From Ypsolopha sequella (lineage: Eukaryota; Arthropoda; Insecta; Lepidoptera; Ypsolophidae), in contig OW204005.1 of assembly GCA_934047225.1 (NCBI GenBank), forward strand, positions 20,778,396 to 20,842,395: 64,000 bases of DNA. The letters are read 5' to 3'. Positions within the stretch are counted from its first letter, which is position 1. Every line of letters starts with the position of its first letter. The position numbers were made by a program, and so were the translations under genes. Positions 37,843 through 47,778 of the stretch are shown here, one piece after another. The notes under the pieces were generated by a model. It was not told the DNA's origin. It ran no database searches and worked only from the letters and a program-made list of their open reading frames with translations.

Positions 37843-38750
37843 GTAACGTATCGTGAAATAAATTAATGTTAGTCGATCCGTCTTTATACTTAATTATGAA
37901 TTCAACTTACAATAGTTACTAATCAAATACTATATTCCAGGTACCTAATGGAGAGAAAATAACACAAATTGTAAATAAAAAAATATATTTATTTTAAAAT
38001 ATTTTGGCTTATACAAAATTTAGCAAATTTACACTTAAATTAAAAAAGAAATCTAATATAATGATCGGATTCAAAAAAACTACAGAATAAAAATAATTTT
38101 TATTTGTATTTGCGATTTCAAGTTGTTTTTACATATAATATTATTCTGGAATTAAAGGCGTATGTTTTTAAAATATGATGGCTGTTTTATTCTACATTTT
38201 GGACGACATTTATTTTGCTATAAGTTTTATGGTCCAAAACCTAATCTCACTCAAATTAAATACTTATATAGATAATAGTTTAGGCATATCTTTGCGATTA
38301 TATTGCATTCAGGAAAATGCAAGTAAGTAGGGGTATCGAGTATGTAACGAGCAGGTGAAATATTAAGATCAAATTTCAATCAATCAAACATTTCATTGCA
38401 AATAAATAATTACATTACAGAGAACCTTTGCATAATTAAGGCGCTACGGAAAAAAATTGACACTTTAAGAACTTGCATATGTACTTCAGTGAATAATTTA
38501 TTATTTTGATAAAATAGTATATATATATATTTTTTTTTATGTACCAAACAAATCTTTATTTATTGAAACAAGTTAATACTTAAGTAACATTTATCTTGAT
38601 TTTGTGACTAATTTTAATTTGATTGACATTTTAAATTTAATTTTTATTTAATTTTAATTAAGTAATATAATTCATATTAGATGTAAATGATACAACAAAA
38701 AACTGGTTAAAACTATCCTATAAATAAAATAAATCTATGAATTAAACAAA
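37843..38750. other. AT-rich flank, no gene
   Basis: About 40 bp here (TCGATCCGTCTTTATACTTA near 37878) is the inverse of 24315-24355 on the other side of the BEL element. The rest is AT-rich with no frame or repeat I recognise. Confidence 0.45.
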
Positions 38751-38756
38751 ATTAAA

Positions 38757-39095
38757 CTAACCTAAATCAATTTTAACTAAAATGACAAAAATTAAAGATA
38801 AAAAAACTCGGTACAGGTCGCTGTCCCCCGGTAGGGTGCCCAGAATGCTGGCAACGTTTCCTCTTTGGATGGCCAGACTGATCCTCTGGCCAAGGTAAGC
38901 GCCAGCCCTCCGGTCACCCGAGACATCGACCAGGCGCGACGAAAGTTCTTTAATCAGTCGCCGCGCCTCCGGACCCCACGGACCCAGCGTCTCCACCCCA
39001 AACGGCGCAAACATATAGCACCTGTCCAGTGCAGAATACTTGCGTCGTTTGTTGCTTTCAGCAGTGCCCGCCTCTGCACCAGCGGCCCTGCAGCT
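38757..39095 (-). pseudogene. C-terminal fragment of a retroelement polyprotein, copy 2
   Basis: The minus frame encodes ESNKRRKYSAL, FAPFGVETLGPWGPEARR, GAYLGQRISLAIQRGN and ends ASILGTLPGDSDLYRVF. It overlaps the part present in copy 1 (17030-17420) and extends further to the natural C-terminus. The upstream RT part is absent. Confidence 0.6.
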
Positions 39096-39660
39096 TTGTT
39101 ATTTATATTATAGTATATTATTTTTGGAATCTCTTTCTAGGGATCTGTTGAAACAGAAACGCGATTGGAGAAATTCGGCTCGAAAGAAATATTTATTGAA
39201 ATGAGGTCTTTTTCGACACCAATTCTCCTGGTTTTACAATTAACAATGACATATGGACTGCAATTATATTTTATTAGATGGGTTTTAACGGTATCTAGGA
39301 CCTGGTTAAACGAAATTTTGATAGCAACTTTAGTTCATTTTATATTAATAAAAAACCGACTTTTTGCTACTTTTCCACGAATCCGTCCCTCTCGCACTGA
39401 GGGTTTTTTCGCATATGGAGTAACAGGGACGCTAAAACTTTTACATATCGCCTTAATTGTATCACTTAGATTAATTTAAGTAACATAAATATTTACATAA
39501 AAAATACTCAAAAAGGAACAAATTGAACACAACAATTATCAAAACCGGAAATGTCAACAAATTACAATTTTCAAAATTTGGTTATCCCAATTTCACGGTT
39601 TATAAATTTTAAAAGAGTATGTATCTCTCCGCCTAAACTGTTGGCTGAGTAATAGCGATT
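39096..39660. other. No recognisable gene
   Basis: A 104-codon plus-strand frame at 39165-39479 starts MEKFGSKEIFIEMRSF and has a mildly hydrophobic middle. I recognise no family and codon use is not distinctive, so I leave it uncalled. Confidence 0.3.
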
Positions 39661-40056
39661 AATAGTAGTTTATGCTACAAGGGCGCAAAGGAATAAAATA
39701 CAAGGACGATTTAAAACACGAGCGTAGCGAGTGTTTTAAACGTAACCGAGTAATTTATTGCTCTTACGCCCGTGTATCATACTACGTTTTTCAATGCATA
39801 GTGTGAGGAAATAAAACAAATATAATTTTGTGAACTTTAAATTGTAATTGGCTCAAAAGGACTAGGTATCCAGAGCCGTTAAACAGTGGAAAAAAAAGTA
39901 TAACATCTATGGTACACAGGAAAGGCTGCAGGTTAGCCAACCATTGTAAATAAATTTAAAAAAATAATAATAATAAAGCCCTAGGGCAAAATAATTGACT
40001 TTCTGTTCGGTTATGATGCATAAAAAGTGGGCCTTTACGAGCACATGCATTGAAAA
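39661..40056 (+). mobile_element. Palindrome-core MITE, family copy 3
   Basis: AATAGTAGTTTATGCTACAA through AAAACACGAGCGTAGCGAGTG (about 39713-39736) to TTTACGAGCACATGCATTGA. Very close to copy 2 at 19970-20363. Confidence 0.75.
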
Positions 40057-40169
40057 AAAAATTATCATACAATAATCTATTTTTCTGTATCCATACTGAT
40101 AAAGTTATAATAAAGTAGTTAAAATTAGAGTCTTGTAAATTATTGGGAGGCCAAAACTACAATTTGTAG

Positions 40170-40378
40170 AATTTTTGTCTGTCTGTCTGTCTGTATGTAT
40201 GTTCCGTTTTAATTCGAAAACCGCTCAACGAATTTGGATGTGATTTTCTTTATTATCATCGTAGTAACCCTGGTCAACATATAGGTTATAAGGGGTGTTA
40301 ATAAAATAACGCCCAAGCCGAAAACGGGGCAGATATTAGATGAACGCGGACGGAGCCGCGAGCGAAAGGCTAGTATAA
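40170..40378 (+). repeat. Lepidopteran short repeat ending in AAGGCTAGTATAATA
   Basis: Starts in a CTGTCTGTCTGTCTG run and ends GAGCCGCGAGCGAAAGGCTAG, TATAATA. Such pieces (host-strand reading: 'nonspecific charge of sugar' style GCGGGCAAAAGCTAGT ends) are dispersed through moth genomes; related fragments occur at 45110-45355 and 59180-59365. Confidence 0.6.
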
Positions 40379-40812
40379 TAAAGATATTCCAGAATTACTT
40401 ATTCTGTTTGTCTCACCATAAAGATTGCTTGCCAAACGATAAAAAAGGAACCGTTGTCCATCCATGTATCCATCTGTCTGTTTTCCTCTTATTTTTTACC
40501 ATTTGGTAAGGTAGAGGGAATTTGAAAACAAATATTATTCTCAGACCTTTGTCATCTACTTGCTCTGACATTTATTTACGTTCAAATTATGGCCAAAATA
40601 TATGGCCAGAATGTATGGCCAAAATTCAATAATATTAGACTTTATCCGTGAATAATTCCTGGCCTTCCCTGCTTAACCTTTGATAACATAATCCAATGAT
40701 TCCAATAAAAAATGTTTTCAACAATGATCAAATATTAAAAAAAAAAAACAGATAAAATTTATAGATCAAACTTAATATTACCCCTTTCAAAATTTTTGTA
40801 CAAATTGCTTTT
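40379..40812. other. No gene seen
   Basis: AT-rich sequence, part of which is likely the 3' untranslated end of the adjoining minus-strand element. No poly(A) tract typical of a retrocopy is clear, apart from an A-run at 40738-40749 on the plus strand. Confidence 0.35.
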
Positions 40813-43800
40813 TTATTCAATCTGATTTTTACTTGATAATTTTTCTATTGTTGCATCATTCGAATCTTCCGATGAAAATAGATGCACGGTTATATCGTCT
40901 GATGAAAATTGTGACCTTGGAAAATTTTCTGGAACGTCAGTGATAGATTCCGGTGTAAAGGACGGTGATACGTTCATTGATGACGTTGCAATTTTCTTGT
41001 GATCGGGCGCTATTGCATCGTTGTGGATGTCTAAATTTCCATTATAGAATTTGACGTAAATAGAGCCAACACCAAATGCCACTCTTGCGTCACGTTTCTT
41101 TAAAATTGGCAGGTCCGTTTTAGGTATACCAATGGTCAGATAAAGATGCTGGTCCTGGTAGCCATGCCGCTTCACACTCTTAATAGTCCAGGATTTCATA
41201 GCGTACCACCTGTTCTGGGCCTCCAGTATTTTGTGGAGTGACAGTAAATCTCCATTGTAATCAGGGACGATCAGAACTGCCTTAGTTTTATTTTGGTCAT
41301 CGATACGTGGAGCGACTTCAAGTTTGACGTTAGGAATTACAGGTTTTAAACTCGGCACAGTGGTTTTTAACCACGTCAGGGTTTCCTCGTTCTCACAACA
41401 GAGACAAAGTTCTCCATCGAGTAAGTAGGCTTCACCTTGGAAGGCCGGTGCAAATGCTGGCTGAGCTGAGGTACTGGCTTTTCGGGCGTCTTCAAAGACC
41501 TTCTCCTTAATAGCTTCTCTCAATTCGTGCGCTTGCTCTGTGTTGAAATCTTGTGGTGGAGTCGCTATCACTTTAACATGAAGATCAGTTTTTGACGTAT
41601 CAACAAAGGTGTGTTCTCGACCAGTAGATGGATAAAACATCTGTTCGTCAGTAGAGCGACCTCTTTTTGCCAATTGATCTGTTTGCATAGGCTTATCTCT
41701 CTTTCTGGACCTCACTTGCAAGCTGTCGATATGAGAGTTGTTTTGTTGGGTCTCATCTAAAACTGGCGTAGTCTGTATCTTCTGTATACCCGGGTGTACT
41801 CGTTCTTCATTTGGTGTTAGTTGTTTAGAGATATTTTCAGAATTACTTTCCATTAAGTTTTCGGAATCAATTTTAGTGGGAAAATGAGGATCCGAGGACG
41901 TTGTTAATTTTATTTCATTTTTGTTATGGTTTTCATTGTTTATTGCTGAAGAATGGCCATTTTCCGAATGGAAATATTTTGTGATGGTATTTTTTTTCTC
42001 TGGCTTTTTTTTCTTGATGTGCTCAAGAAAATCTATTCTCAGTTTTTTATACTTCTGATTCGACCTAGTTGGGTCATTTTTTATTAAATGTTTTTCTAAA
42101 TCTCGCTCAGCCATAAGTTTATAGCTATCTTCAGTAAACCATGAAACCGAGCCACTTTCTATCGCATCTGGCGTTAAACTCGCAAAATATTCGTTTGTTC
42201 CGTTTATGTTTGGTTTCGTTTCATAGACTAGAAAAATTAAATCATGATTTGAAAAGGGTTGTCGCGAACACTAATGTTCCCGTATCAGCTGGGCCTAGAT
42301 TCACTAATAGGATGACAATACTGTCTCAATACATGCGAGCTTTAATGGATTATCGATGATTAGACTAGAGCATTTGTAGGGCGTCCACATCTCTCTCTAT
42401 ATGATTGACCTGCCTTTGTTGTCATGCTTATACTCTAGATTTCGGGACTTCTTGTCCCTCTGAAGAACCTCCTCCTCTCCCCTATAGTTCTCCCTGACCT
42501 CCAGTTACATGACATTCTCTTTCCTTGCAATCTCAAGGTTCAGGCGCTCTACTTTAAGTGATGTCATTGAAACACTTACCATTATTGTTCAGTATCACGT
42601 ATTATCTCGCACCTTGTCTGAGCTCACTTTACACCCCAGAAATACATATTAGATATATATTATTTTATTTCAGTCAAGCGTTTTTCTCTCCCTCTTCGCC
42701 CTGACGCCTTCCAGTGTTGCCACCCTCTCCCTCCACCAAAAGCTTTATTCTCTTTTTAAATCCCACACTGTTTATATATCGCTTTCGCGACACTCCCAAG
42801 GGAGAGGAAAAGAAAAAGGACAGTTTAGTTGGCAAAAAATAAGGTGTATTCAGAATCTTTCTCAGAATATTTCACATCTTAATATAATGGTATCATTACA
42901 AACTAATAGCATAACTACTAACTTAACTAACTGACAATCATGTTAAGTGTTTCAATGACATCACTTAAAGTAGAGCGCCTGAACCTTGAGATTGCAAGGA
43001 AAGAGAATGTCATGTAACTGGAGGTCAGGGAGAACTATAGGGGAGAGGAGGAGGTTCTTCAGAGGGACAAGAAGTCCCGAAATCTAGAGTATAAGCATGA
43101 CAACAAAGGCAGGTCAATCATATAGAGAGAGATGTGGACGCCCTACAAATGCTCTAGTCTAATCATCGATAATCCATTAAAGCTCGCATGTATTGAGACA
43201 GTATTGTCATCCTATTAGTGAATCTAGGCCCAGCTGATACGGGAACATTAGTGTTCGCGACAATGGTGGAGGAGCTGGGATCATTGTCGCGAACACTAAT
43301 GTTCCCGTATCAGCTGGGCCTAGATTCACTAATAGGATGACAATACTGTCTCAATACATGCGAGCTTTAATGGATTATCGATGATTAGACTAGAGCATTT
43401 GTAGGGCGTCCACATCTCTCTCTATATGATTGACCTGCCTTTGTTGTCATGCTTATACTCTAGATTTCGGGACTTCTTGTCCCTCTGAAGAACCTCCTCC
43501 TCTCCCCTATAGTTCTCCCTGACCTCCAGTTACATGACATTCTCTTTCCTTGCAATCTCAAGGTTCAGGCGCTCTACTTTAAGTGATGTCATTGAAACAC
43601 TTACCATTATTGTTCAGTATCACGTATTATCTCGCACCTTGTCTGAGCTCACTTTACACCCCAGAAATACATATTAGATATATATTATTTTATTTCAGTC
43701 AAGCGTTTTTCTCTCCCTCTTCGCCCTGACGCCTTCCAGTGTTGCCACCCTCTCCCTCCACCAAAAGCTTTATTCTCTTTTTAAATCCCACACTGTTTAT

Positions 43801-44577
43801 ATATCGCTTTCGCGACAAGGGTGCAGTAAATTGACCAAAGGCAGCAACTTTATCTTTTTTTGACACAATGGCTAGGTCAAGAACAGAAGGTTGGCCGGGA
43901 TGCTGATAATGAGTGGCCTTAGGAGAATCAATATCGTTCAACACAACATGATACTCAAGTTCTTCTAAGACCAATTTTAACTTATCACGTCTATCCTTAG
44001 TTTCAGTGTGCAAAAAACACGTGTTGAAATCACCCATCATAATAACATCTTTGGAATTACTTTTATATTCTTCCAAAATTGATTTCAATTCGTCAAAATA
44101 ATTGACATTCGGAGGGCAATAGACCACTCCAAGAAGCACTTTTGTTTCGTTAAACGTGATTTCATAAAATAAGTATTTGAACCGATTTTTATCAGGGGCT
44201 TGTCTGAATTCTTTCGATTTGATATTATCACGAATATAAATGCAAACACCACGACTTTCGGATTTCTTAGTAATCTTTCTTGAAGGATAAATTAATGTGA
44301 AATTTGGTAACTTGACACATTCCTTTTCATTTGTAAATTTACAAGATGCCTCTGAAACTAAAATGGCGTGCACATTAACATTGGAAAAGGTAGCTCTTAA
44401 ATCAGTGGAATCCGATCCTATACTTTGGGCATTAACGTGTACAATGTTTAAATAAGAGTCATCTCTTAAAGCTGTTTGCAGCTTTATATTTAGAAGTGAT
44501 GCTCTTGCTAAAAGCTTCTTGTTATCATCTGCATTAAAAATGTCATCATCAATAAATTTTGTGTACGACATGGTCAT
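40813..44577 (-). CDS. Endonuclease-DUF4780 fusion, copy 2 (split by an LTR element)
   Basis: Coding parts are 44577-43818 and 42254-40813. They are in the same frame across the inserted LTR element and total 733 codons plus stop. Residues about 40-255 form a complete LINE-type endonuclease: NIVHVNAQSI, ILVSEAS (catalytic Glu), SRGVCIYIRDNI, GVVYCPPN, MGDFNTC, PSVLDLAIVS and the NHD segment. Residues about 275-350 are the LINE-like linker (SWFTEDSYKLMAERDLEK) ending in a Lys-rich patch. A polar Asn/Ser-rich stretch follows, then the DUF4780-type domain (about 475-665: TDLHVKVIATPP, GELCLCCEN, ILEAQNRWYAMKSWTI). The C-terminal tail is acidic and Ser-rich. There is no RT, RNase H or zinc knuckle. 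The same architecture is found in copy 1 at the left edge. Confidence 0.8.
42260..43817. mobile_element. Short LTR element (TRIM-like) with 5-bp TSD inside copy 2
   Basis: Two direct 533-bp LTRs (42260-42792 and 43285-43817; TGTCGCGAAC...TTTCGCGACA) flank a 492-bp interior. AGGGT occurs at 42255-42259 and 43818-43822, a 5-bp target duplication. The interior has no gag or pol; much of it (about 42949-43262) is an inverted copy of the first 314 bp of the LTR, followed by the purine-rich GGTGGAGGAGCTGGGA. Orientation is ambiguous: the minus-strand reading of the LTR has a TATATAAA and an AATAAA, while the purine tract favours plus. Confidence 0.85.
42949..43262. repeat. Inverted partial LTR in the TRIM interior
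   Basis: From GTGTTTCAATGACATCACTT to GTTCGCGACA this is the reverse complement of 42260-42573. With the left LTR it forms a large stem, and it ends exactly at the LTR terminus, so the copying began at an LTR end. Confidence 0.85.
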
Positions 44578-45108
44578 TTCATTGAGATTTTTTTTCTGTC
44601 ACTTATATTTGACGATACTTTTGATTGCACTCATAAAGTCGTACCAACTATTTCAACACTATAATTTAATCACTTTTGGTTATTCGTACTTTTACAATAG
44701 ATAGCACTCAACAATGAAACAGCAACTGCATAATAATAATGTTAACAATATTTGTTGATTAATATGATAATTACCAACCCGGACCGCACGATGCAACTAA
44801 AGAGCGGTCTATAGGAACGAGGATTTTGTTATCTTTGCTGTTATCGATATTTTTATGATAACTAAATGCATCTACCCATTATCATCGTTGATTGTTCACC
44901 TCACTGATAACAGGTAGGTACTTGTCAAAATTGCATTTTGCGGCTTAGGAAATAATTTATCAAATGGATTATTAATTATCGCACAATCGATTAGCAAGCA
45001 GATGTGGCAGTTGGCTGGTCATATCTGATGAAGAACTATAAACCGATGCGGAAAGAAAGTTGTCGAATGGAGATCACGAACCGGCAGACGCAGTGTATTA
45101 TTATTATT
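44578..45108. other. 5' flank of copy 2, no other gene
   Basis: Presumed leader of the minus-strand endonuclease-DUF4780 unit. I could not fix its 5' boundary. A segment GTTGCATCGTGCGGTCCGGG (minus strand, 44798-44779) is the only GC-rich patch and might belong to an internal promoter; that is a guess. Confidence 0.3.
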
Positions 45109-45109
45109 T

Positions 45110-45355
45110 ATTTATTTAAAACAAGCTTTTTCCCGCGACTTCGCCCGCAAGATATTCAGTTTTACGTCATCCTTTTTCCCACGGAAACGGTGTTTTTTTT
45201 TTCAGGACAAAATGTAGCCTTTTTATTCAGGGTATAAAGCAATATTTCCACTTTAAATTTCATACAAATCCGACCAGCTGTTTCAGCGTGAAGAAGTAAC
45301 AAACAACCTAACTCACACACACACAAACTTTCGCATTTGTAATATTAGGGGGAAG
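45110..45355 (-). repeat. Lepidopteran short repeat fragment
   Basis: CTTTTTCCCGCGACTTCGCC, ATTTCATACAAATCCGACCAG and AACTTTCGCATTTGTAATAT are hallmarks of the dispersed repeat also present at 40170 and 59180. CACACACACACA separates two parts. Confidence 0.55.
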
Positions 45356-45557
45356 TGAGAGAATACACAGTATAAGGAAACTGTGGATAATAATAAAAAA
45401 TAACGTAGCTGGTCTTTCAGCATGAGACTCGAACCTGGCCACCACGTCATATACTAGGTCTCTGGTTATCCTATCTCGGCTAAGGTCTAACTGAGGGACC
45501 TACGTTTGGGAAACTTGAGAGAAGGCAAACACAGGAATACACAAGCAACACAAGCAC

Positions 45558-46244
45558 TGTTTGATAAAAAACGCTCGTTGCTACCAGAAATTGTAGCTTA
45601 TAAAAAGTGGTAATACTGACTAGTGACGGGCATCGGCGTCACTAGTGCGAGGATTCCATAACCACGCTCAGACACCACTAATTGTATGCTAAAGGGCGAT
45701 ACTTGCAGCTGGAACAGGGGCCCATAAGCTGTCCCAGATTTATAGTATACAAGTATCTTATATTCTACAAAATATAATACTAAATGTCCTACCAGACAGT
45801 TGTATGATGACGTCATCCACTGATCCTCGCACGAAGACCCTCCACGTGGACTCCAAGGCGTGTCGGTGCCGTGACGCGTTGATCACCTTCCACGATGAAT
45901 CTAAACACAACCCTCCTACCCCGGGATGCATCCAACCCAGAAGAAAAATTAACAAGTCCACTTGTCGGAAGCCGCGTGGACACAGGTTATGTCACACACA
46001 CACAGGAAATTCACTAAAAAGTGGCCTTCACGCCAAAATATCGTCAAACCCTGACTGATAATGTTTCTTACGATGTCCGCATCGATTTCCCTTATCAGTT
46101 ATCCATTAATATCCCATATTATAAATCGACCGCGATCTATACCAAATGTTGACTTTTCCGAGACATTTGACAGCTCCAAACCCATAGACAAAATATATAG
46201 ACCATTGATGGATACGTTCCGAAATATACATTTTATTCTGAACA
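45558..46244 (-). repeat. 3' LTR of BEL element 2
   Basis: 687 bp; minus-strand ends are TGTTCAGAATAAAATG and TTTTTTATCAAACA. The segment GACTAGTGACGGGCATCGGC (45619-45638) and following bases resemble ACTGGTGACGGGCAGCGG in the SINE-like family, so the two share a module. The small frames here recur in the other LTR. Confidence 0.85.
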
Positions 46245-46249
46245 GTCCC

Positions 46250-47700
46250 CCGCTCTGGGCTGAGTAATCAGACCACTAGCTCATACAACCGGGAGACGGG
46301 AGAGAGTTGTCATGGCTCGTCACAAAATCGAACCTTCGACCAACACCTCTGCCACGCGTGGAGTTCCGTCTCCGCCAAAACAACTTTAATATACGGCCCC
46401 GGTGCCAAAATAAGGATAGTAAGTTCACATCCTTCAAAAGAGTTAAATTTCCTTCCCTAGGATGCTCAGTCCTGTCTGACCACAGAGAGGACGAGAGTTG
46501 AGGACCGCTTCCACTTTACAATATACAGTGGCAAGCTCCTCAAAAATTAGGACAGTTTCCCCAATAGCGCAGCGGAGGTGGGTCTTCGCCAACTTGACGG
46601 CAGCTTCAAAAAATTCCCTCCCCAGTGAGGGCAATTTGGGGGACTGTACCGCCAAGTTACCCCTTTCCGGGCGAAGATTTAACTTAAACTAGCATAGTTA
46701 TTTACAAAACAAAAAATAACAATATCATTAGCAGTACCTCTGTAGATTGTGCCATTGTCGGAACGAATAAGTGAAGGTAAACCCCTACGCGACACGAAAC
46801 GATCCAACGCGGCGACGAAGGCCTCCGTAGTCAAAGCTGATACCACTGCCAAGTGAACGGCCTTGGTGGCCAAGCACACAAATACACAAGGTATGCTTTC
46901 ACAACCCGAGCGTTGCGATTGCTGAAAACCCCCCTGCGCGTTACATATGTGTCGATCCACACCAACAAATTTACTAAAGGTCCGCCCTTGGGTAGAAACA
47001 AAGGATGAAGACTTCCGTATGGCAGGTCAGCTCTCCAAAATCAGCCTCCAAAACGCAGAAGTCCTTCATAATCCGTGAAAGGATTCAAACGAGCAACCGC
47101 TCACTTCAGCCTGGCGTGATCCTCGCGCAGAACTCGAAGTCTAAACTTGATGAGGTCCGCCTGAAGTACACGAATCCAGTGTACCAATGCGCTCTAACGC
47201 TCCTCTGCACTCATGGCTGGGGACAAAATATATAAATTTCATTGACTGGTTGGTATTTCAACATAATACCACCATCATATTGGGATCCTCCAAATCTGCA
47301 AACAGTATATGTTAATTTGAAAGCCATTTCCTAAGTTCGAACATAATAATCCAAGTATCGAATCAAATATCGAATATCCAAAATTGTGGATACCTCCACC
47401 AAAAAACCAAATAGGATCCATCCTAACAAATCCGAGCCCAGGAGAACATCGACTGGGCCGGATGACAAAACGTGGGTCTGCCAGATGCAGACCTGACGTG
47501 CATGAGATTATGGACGGAGGAAGGTCCAAAGAAGGCTGCCAGCCGACAATATTGTCTATAACCATGGCTGCAGCCGCTGATTCAACTCCAGTCCACCAAT
47601 ACCTAGGAGCGGCACCGACGAAACCTCCAGGTTCAAAACTAATCGGTGCGCCACTTGACTTTCCAAGTCGAGGAGGGCCCTTACCCTAACTCAATCCCCC
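46250..47700 (-). pseudogene. BEL element 2 pol relic
   Basis: In minus order: HLADPRFVIRPSRCSPG (47430-47500) recalls the end of the DUF1758 protease. RT and RNase H are absent. NPFTDYEGLLRFGG and ADLPYGSLHPLFLPKG (47085-46985) match the region before the integrase. VFVCLATKAVHLAVVSALTT, FVSRRGLPSLIRSDNGT (46890-46755) is integrase core, and AVKLAKTHLRCAIGE and LNSRPLC (46610-46520) its end. Stops and frameshifts separate all of these. Confidence 0.75.
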
Positions 47701-47778
47701 CAAGTGACCTAGACGCGAGCCATCGCGGTAGGCAACAGAACCGTCCGCGGTTCCGTACTCATGGCTTGAACAAGCTAG

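Noticed and set aside
39165..39479. 104-codon frame as a small membrane protein gene
   Set aside because: No homologue recognised, no splice or promoter context, and it lies in repeat-rich DNA. Left uncalled.
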